A DNA stretch of 17,558 nt from an uncultured Clostridium sp. (GTDB lineage: Bacteria; Bacillota; Clostridia; Peptostreptococcales; Peptostreptococcaceae): positions 1 through 17,558 of the forward strand of contig USRS01000056.1 in assembly GCA_900557165.1 (NCBI GenBank), written 5' to 3'. Below are positions 14,386 through 17,558 of this stretch, piece after piece. Below the pieces are notes generated by a model. That model was not told the DNA's origin, searched no databases, and saw only the letters and a program-made list of their open reading frames with translations. A program made the translations under genes and the position numbers. The first letter of the stretch is position 1. Each line of letters starts with the position of its first letter.

Positions 14386-15315
14386 ATGAAAGATCAAAAT
14401 GAAGAATACAAATTAAAATTAGTTCCCTTTATTATGAATCGTGGTGTAAAAAATACAGGTAAAACTCCTTATGGAGTAACTATGATTCAAGCAAAAAGTA
14501 TGTGGATTGAATCTAGTAGGGGGCAAGGAATAAATATTGCTGTTATAGATTCCGGATGTGATGTAAATCATGAAAGCTTAAAGGATAATATTGTAGCAGT
14601 TAGGAATTTTACAGATGAGGATAAAAAAAATCCTAATATAGTAATTGATAGATTGGGACATGGAACTCATGTGGCTGGAATTATTGCGGCAAATGGAAAT
14701 AACAATACTATAGTGGGTGTGGCACCGTGGGCTAATTTATATGTATTAAAAGCTATAGACCGAAGTGGTAGTGGAAAAGTAAGTTGGGTTGTAAATGCTA
14801 TTAATTATGCTGTAGAGAAAAAAGTAGATATAATCTCCATGTCTTTGGGGATGGAAGAAGATGATCCTAAAATGGAAAAAGCTATTAAAAATGCTATTAA
14901 AAATAATATTTTAGTAGTTTGTGCAGCAGGAAATGAAGGCGATGGAAATGCAGATATTTTTGAATATTCTTATCCAGCTTCTTATGTAGATGTAATTTCT
15001 GTTGGGGCAGTAGATAAAAAAGGTGTTCCAGCGGAATTTTCCAACTCTAATTTAGTGGTGGATCTGGTGGCTCCTGGAGTGGATGTTATATCTACCTATC
15101 CAAATAATCAGTTTGCAAGCCTTAGTGGCACTAGTATGGCAGCACCTCATGTTAGTGGAAGTTTAGCATTACTTAAAAATTGGTCTCGTGAAGAATTTCA
15201 AAGGGATTTAACTCAAGAAGAAATATATGCTCAGCTTATAAAATATACAAAAAATTTAGGTTATCCTAGAACTGTTCAAGGGAATGGTTTAGTTTATTTA
15301 AAAGAGAGAAAATAG
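14386..15315 (+). CDS. Intracellular subtilisin-like serine protease (S8)
   Basis: A 309-aa subtilase with no signal peptide, so it acts in the cytosol. The catalytic triad is D55 (VIDSGCDV), H92 (GHGTHVAG) and S250 (GTSMAAPH), with oxyanion N183 (AAGNEG). The short N-terminal extension contains LVPF at about 12-15, which corresponds to the LIPY/F motif that blocks the active site in intracellular serine protease zymogens until it is cleaved. Length fits the intracellular protease group rather than secreted subtilisins, which carry a longer propeptide. SD GGGGGA is about 5 nt upstream of the ATG. It follows the MORN gene by 14 nt. All active-site residues are intact, so it should be active after processing. 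Confidence 0.93.
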   Translation: MKDQNEEYKLKLVPFIMNRGVKNTGKTPYGVTMIQAKSMWIESSRGQGINIAVIDSGCDVNHESLKDNIVAVRNFTDEDKKNPNIVIDRLGHGTHVAGIIAANGNNNTIVGVAPWANLYVLKAIDRSGSGKVSWVVNAINYAVEKKVDIISMSLGMEEDDPKMEKAIKNAIKNNILVVCAAGNEGDGNADIFEYSYPASYVDVISVGAVDKKGVPAEFSNSNLVVDLVAPGVDVISTYPNNQFASLSGTSMAAPHVSGSLALLKNWSREEFQRDLTQEEIYAQLIKYTKNLGYPRTVQGNGLVYLKERK

Positions 15316-15338
15316 AAAGTTATAAAATGAATAGTTGG

Positions 15339-15371
15339 ATTTAATTTATATTTTTATATATTAAATTTTTT
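15339..15371 (+). terminator. Weak AT-only terminator candidate after the protease gene
   Basis: Seven pairs (15339-15345 with 15360-15366), one mismatch, four further pairs, loop TTTT, then a T tract. It has no G-C pair, so its strength is doubtful. Confidence 0.35.
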
Positions 15372-15388
15372 ATAAAAAGTGATATAAT
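15361..15388 (+). promoter_or_regulatory. Extended -10 promoter for the PolC-like exonuclease gene
   Basis: TTAAAT (15361-15366), a 16-nt spacer and TATAAT (15383-15388) with a TGa extension. The leader would be about 100 nt; I see no riboswitch or strong fold in 15395-15494. Confidence 0.47.
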
Positions 15389-15494
15389 AAACTAAAAAGT
15401 AACTATATTGTATCTTAATGAGAATTTAAATTAATAAAAAATAAATTAAATAAGCTAAGGAAATGTAAAATATCAAAAGATAAGGAGCAAAGTT

Positions 15495-16016
15495 ATGCAA
15501 GAATATGTAGTAGTAGATCTAGAAACTACAGGATTAGATCCATATAGTGGTTGTGAAATCATAGAGATAGGTATAACGGAAATTAAAAATGATCAAATCG
15601 TTAGAAATTATTCGAGATTAATAAAACCGCAGGAAAGTATACCACCATTAATAACAGAAATAACTGGTATAACTAATGAAATGGTTAGAAATGAAGAAAC
15701 AATAGAAACTGTTTTACCGAGATTTAGAAAATTTCTAAATGATAGAGTTATGATTGCTCATAATGCAAAATTTGATTTAAAATTTCTAAATTATTATTTA
15801 AGAAAATATGATTTACCAATTATAGAAAATCATATATGTACATTAGAAATGCTTAAAAAATGCAAATCATATAAAGGTAAAAATAAAAAATTAGAAACGG
15901 CTTGTAATTACTATAATATAGTAAATGAAAATGCTCATAGAGCTGATAGTGATACAAAAGCTACTGCACAATTATTTTTAATAATAAAAGATGAAGTATT
16001 TCCAGGACTTTTATAA
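15495..16016 (+). CDS. DnaQ/PolC-type 3'-5' exonuclease
   Basis: A 173-aa stand-alone proofreading-type exonuclease of the DEDDh group (DNA polymerase III epsilon or PolC exonuclease domain). Motifs are VVVDLETTGLDP (Exo I, D and E), the middle MIAHNAKFDLKFLNYYL (Exo II), and NAHRADSDTKAT (Exo III His and Asp). TGITNEMV near 54-61 is the usual epsilon-type segment. No polymerase domain or BRCT domain is attached, so it is a separate exonuclease or repair enzyme. SD AAGGAG (about 15481-15486) is placed correctly for the ATG at 15495. It is a single-gene unit with an upstream promoter and a long palindromic terminator downstream. A second DEDDh nuclease lies 2.2 kb upstream and is clearly different. 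Confidence 0.92.
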   Translation: MQEYVVVDLETTGLDPYSGCEIIEIGITEIKNDQIVRNYSRLIKPQESIPPLITEITGITNEMVRNEETIETVLPRFRKFLNDRVMIAHNAKFDLKFLNYYLRKYDLPIIENHICTLEMLKKCKSYKGKNKKLETACNYYNIVNENAHRADSDTKATAQLFLIIKDEVFPGLL

Positions 16017-16020
16017 AATA

Positions 16021-16074
16021 CCATAAAAAACTGTACTTTAGAAGTTAAACTTTTAAAGTACAGTTTTTTTATGG
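16021..16074 (+). terminator. Long bidirectional terminator after the PolC-like exonuclease gene
   Basis: A stem of about 20 pairs (16021-16044 with 16050-16074, one extra T in the 3' arm) enclosing a 5-nt loop, with T tract at 16064-16070. The A-rich 5' arm gives a U tract on the other strand too. Confidence 0.88.
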
Positions 16075-16144
16075 AAATAATTTTGTATTTAAGATTTACA
16101 TTAATTCATATTATATAAGAGTAGAAGTTTTAGGGGGATTTAAT

Positions 16145-16444
16145 ATGATTCATATTTATGTAAATATATTTGAAGATAAAGTTGATTTTCATATTATGGA
16201 ATATGGTAAAAGAGAGATATATAAAATTAAGGAAAATGAAATTATACTACCTATATCCTTTTCTATAGGAGATAAATTATCATATATAAAAAAAATAATA
16301 AGTGTGATTATAGAACAGTATAATATCGAAACTTATAGTCTGGAGATAGATAAAGATATTGGTATTGGTATAATTGAGGCAGTTAAAATGGAAGGTGTGT
16401 TAGAAGAATTATTTTCATGTAAAGGAGTAATGTTATGGAAATAA
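16145..16444 (+). CDS. Hypothetical protein, 99 aa, coupled to a kinase gene
   Basis: I do not recognise this protein with certainty. It has no membrane helix or signal. Its predicted pattern is two N-terminal strands (HIYVNIFEDKVDFHIMEYGK), a strand ending IILPI, a helix (SYIKKIISVIIEQY), a strand (TYSLEID), and a helix-strand end (AVKMEGVLEELFSCKGVMLW). This strand-strand-strand-helix-strand order with a KMEG-type helix is reminiscent of small RNase H/RuvC-like folds, but the acidic active site is not evident, so it may be non-catalytic. SD TAGGGGGA is 6 nt upstream of the ATG. Its last codons overlap the kinase start by 10 nt, implying translational coupling and a functional partnership. 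Confidence 0.72.
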   Translation: MIHIYVNIFEDKVDFHIMEYGKREIYKIKENEIILPISFSIGDKLSYIKKIISVIIEQYNIETYSLEIDKDIGIGIIEAVKMEGVLEELFSCKGVMLWK

Positions 16445-17442
16445 GTCCTAAATTAAATTTAAAAATTATACAAAAGATTAATTCAGAAGGAGTAAATTCT
16501 GCCCTTTATATAGTTGAAGACGAACAACTAAATTGTGAAATGATTCTAAAGCAAATAGACAAGAAAAAACTAAAGGAATATAACAGATATTTTGAAGAGT
16601 CAAAAAAAGTATCATCTTTAAATCATCCTAATATAATAAAAATAAATTATGCAACATATGATGATGATTATGTATATATAACAATGCCTTATTATAAAAA
16701 TGGATCTTTAAATCAAATGTTAGATTATAAAAATTTAACAGTTAGAGAAATTATCAAATATTCATTAGATTTCCTTTCAGCTATTTATTATATGCATGAT
16801 AATAATATTATTCACTGTGATATAAAACCTAATAATATTTTAATAAATGATAAAAATCAAGCTATATTAAGTGATTTTGGCTCAGCTATACGACTTGATA
16901 TAAATGGATTGGGAAAATTAAAAAATGTTTATTATAAACATATAGCACCAGAACAATGTTTTACTTCTACTGTTGATAAAAGTATAGATATATATCAAAT
17001 TGGAACTACTTTATATAGAATGTGTAATGGAAATGAAGAATATGATAAGCAACTAAAAAGATACAAAAATTTGTCAGATTTAAAAATAGCTATTTCTAAA
17101 GGAAAATTTCCACTAAGAAAAAAATATTTACCACATATACCAAAGTCTTTAATATTAGTAATAGAGAAATGTTTATCGGTTAATAAAGAAAATAGATATG
17201 ATAGTGTGCTAGATATTTTAAATGATTTATCTAAAATTAAAGAAAATTTAGATTGGAGATATGATAAAAGAAATAAAGATTATTTTACCTGGATAAAAGA
17301 AGATAAATATATTGTTTTAAAAAGAGAAGATAAATTATGGGTAATAGAAACAAACATAAATGAAGGTGAGGTTGATGACTTAGTTTTAGATAGTAAAGCG
17401 AAAGGATATAGAAAAGTAAGGAAAGTTATAAAAGAAAATTAA
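16435..17442 (+). CDS. Serine/threonine protein kinase with an unassigned C-terminal domain
   Basis: A 335-aa cytosolic eukaryotic-like kinase. It has K39 (MILKQID), the alphaC Glu near 54 (YFEESKKV), the HCDIKPNN catalytic loop with D129 and N134, SDFGSA with D147, and IAPEQ (171-173). The glycine loop is degenerate (NSEGVNSALYIV), with only one Gly, so ATP binding may be altered. There is no membrane helix or PASTA domain, unlike PrkC. Residues about 272-335 (DWRYDKRNKDYFTWIKED and onward) form a separate basic/acidic domain with Trp/Tyr positions that I cannot assign. SD AAAGGAG (16421-16427, 7-nt spacing) fixes the ATG; the gene overlaps the preceding small gene by 10 nt. Substrate unknown. 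Confidence 0.88.
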   Translation: MEISPKLNLKIIQKINSEGVNSALYIVEDEQLNCEMILKQIDKKKLKEYNRYFEESKKVSSLNHPNIIKINYATYDDDYVYITMPYYKNGSLNQMLDYKNLTVREIIKYSLDFLSAIYYMHDNNIIHCDIKPNNILINDKNQAILSDFGSAIRLDINGLGKLKNVYYKHIAPEQCFTSTVDKSIDIYQIGTTLYRMCNGNEEYDKQLKRYKNLSDLKIAISKGKFPLRKKYLPHIPKSLILVIEKCLSVNKENRYDSVLDILNDLSKIKENLDWRYDKRNKDYFTWIKEDKYIVLKREDKLWVIETNINEGEVDDLVLDSKAKGYRKVRKVIKEN

Positions 17443-17443
17443 A

Positions 17444-17475
17444 AGACCCTACTTTAATCCGTTCAAGTAGGGTCT
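17444..17475. terminator. Hairpin terminator after the kinase gene, stronger on the minus strand
   Basis: An 11-bp stem (17444-17454 with 17465-17475) and a 10-nt loop. On the plus strand the tail is only CATTT, while on the minus strand it is TTTTAATTTT, so it may mainly stop a convergent transcript from beyond the window and act weakly for the kinase operon. Confidence 0.65.
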
Positions 17476-17535
17476 CATTTAAAATATATTATAAAAAGGG
17501 GTTTATTAGGGAATATATTTTATTTGGGGAGTAAT

Positions 17536-17556
17536 CAGTTATTGGGGAAATAACTG
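17536..17556 (+). other. Hairpin with a GGGGA loop at the window edge
   Basis: An 8-bp stem (CAGTTATT 17536-17543 with AATAACTG 17549-17556) encloses GGGGA. TTGGGGA also occurs at 17523-17529. It may be the leader of a gene beyond the edge; no coding frame can be supported here. Confidence 0.3.
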
Positions 17557-17558
17557 TA

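Noticed and set aside
15389..15494. Riboswitch or structured leader before the PolC-like exonuclease
   Set aside because: No stable helix or known ligand-binding core is seen; the stretch is AT-rich and unstructured by eye.
1..17558. CRISPR array, IS element, integrase, tRNA gene or prophage
   Set aside because: No spaced direct repeats, terminal inverted repeats with a transposase, or cloverleaf sequence is present. The hairpins found are all terminators or leaders.

Overview
The window is AT-rich, low-GC Gram-positive DNA and almost certainly comes from a spore-forming Clostridia member (Clostridiaceae or Peptostreptococcaceae; I cannot decide which). The evidence is a bacterial RNase P RNA, a cotJABC spore-coat operon, a lipoteichoic-acid-synthase-like enzyme, an L,D-transpeptidase with cell-wall-binding repeats, an intracellular subtilisin, and strong purine-rich Shine-Dalgarno (SD) sites, many of the GGGGGA type. 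No IS element, prophage, tRNA or CRISPR array is visible. Gene order and composition look like ordinary chromosome with a few lineage-specific genes.

Layout. 1-337: 3' part of rnpB and its terminators. 427-1926: galE with a small multi-drug-export-family membrane gene. 2019-3251: a secreted YkuD L,D-transpeptidase with its own terminator. 3331-7148: envelope-polymer genes, namely an LtaS-like phosphoglycerol transferase with a C-terminal TIG-like domain, an undecaprenyl-phosphate sugar transferase, and a family 2 glycosyltransferase. 7209-8415: a DUF3298-like protein and an Amidase_6 protein, both without signal peptides. 8425-9835: a membrane-anchored amidase_3 whose usual catalytic Glu is Gln, plus a YbjN-like protein. 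9851-10357: an orphan 133-residue protein behind a 5' hairpin. 10376-11448, minus strand: cotJA-cotJB-cotJC. 11531-12515: a TtcA-like tRNA thiolase. 12529-13608: a DEDDh exonuclease that ends at A AAA AAG TAA and is followed by a startless open -1 frame. 13673-15315: a MORN-repeat membrane protein and an intracellular serine protease. 15361-16074: a PolC/DnaQ-type exonuclease. 16145-17475: a small protein translationally coupled to a Ser/Thr kinase.

How they work together. About half of the window (galE to the amidase) makes or remodels the cell envelope: UDP-sugar supply, lipid-linked sugar initiation, glycosyl transfer, polyglycerol-phosphate synthesis, 3-3 cross-linking and peptidoglycan cleavage. 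The rest is split between sporulation, RNA modification, nucleases, proteolysis and kinase signalling.

The strongest candidate for undescribed biology is the exonuclease at 12570-13579. Its stop codon directly follows the most slippery bacterial -1 heptamer in the correct register. An SD-like AAGGA lies 15 nt upstream. An 85-codon -1 frame with no usable start runs exactly to the transcription terminator. Programmed frameshifting, a real frameshift mutation and a one-base homopolymer sequencing error are the competing explanations. Secondary candidates are the E-to-Q amidase, a promoter-terminator leader before the glycosyltransferase, and SD sites displayed in hairpin loops.
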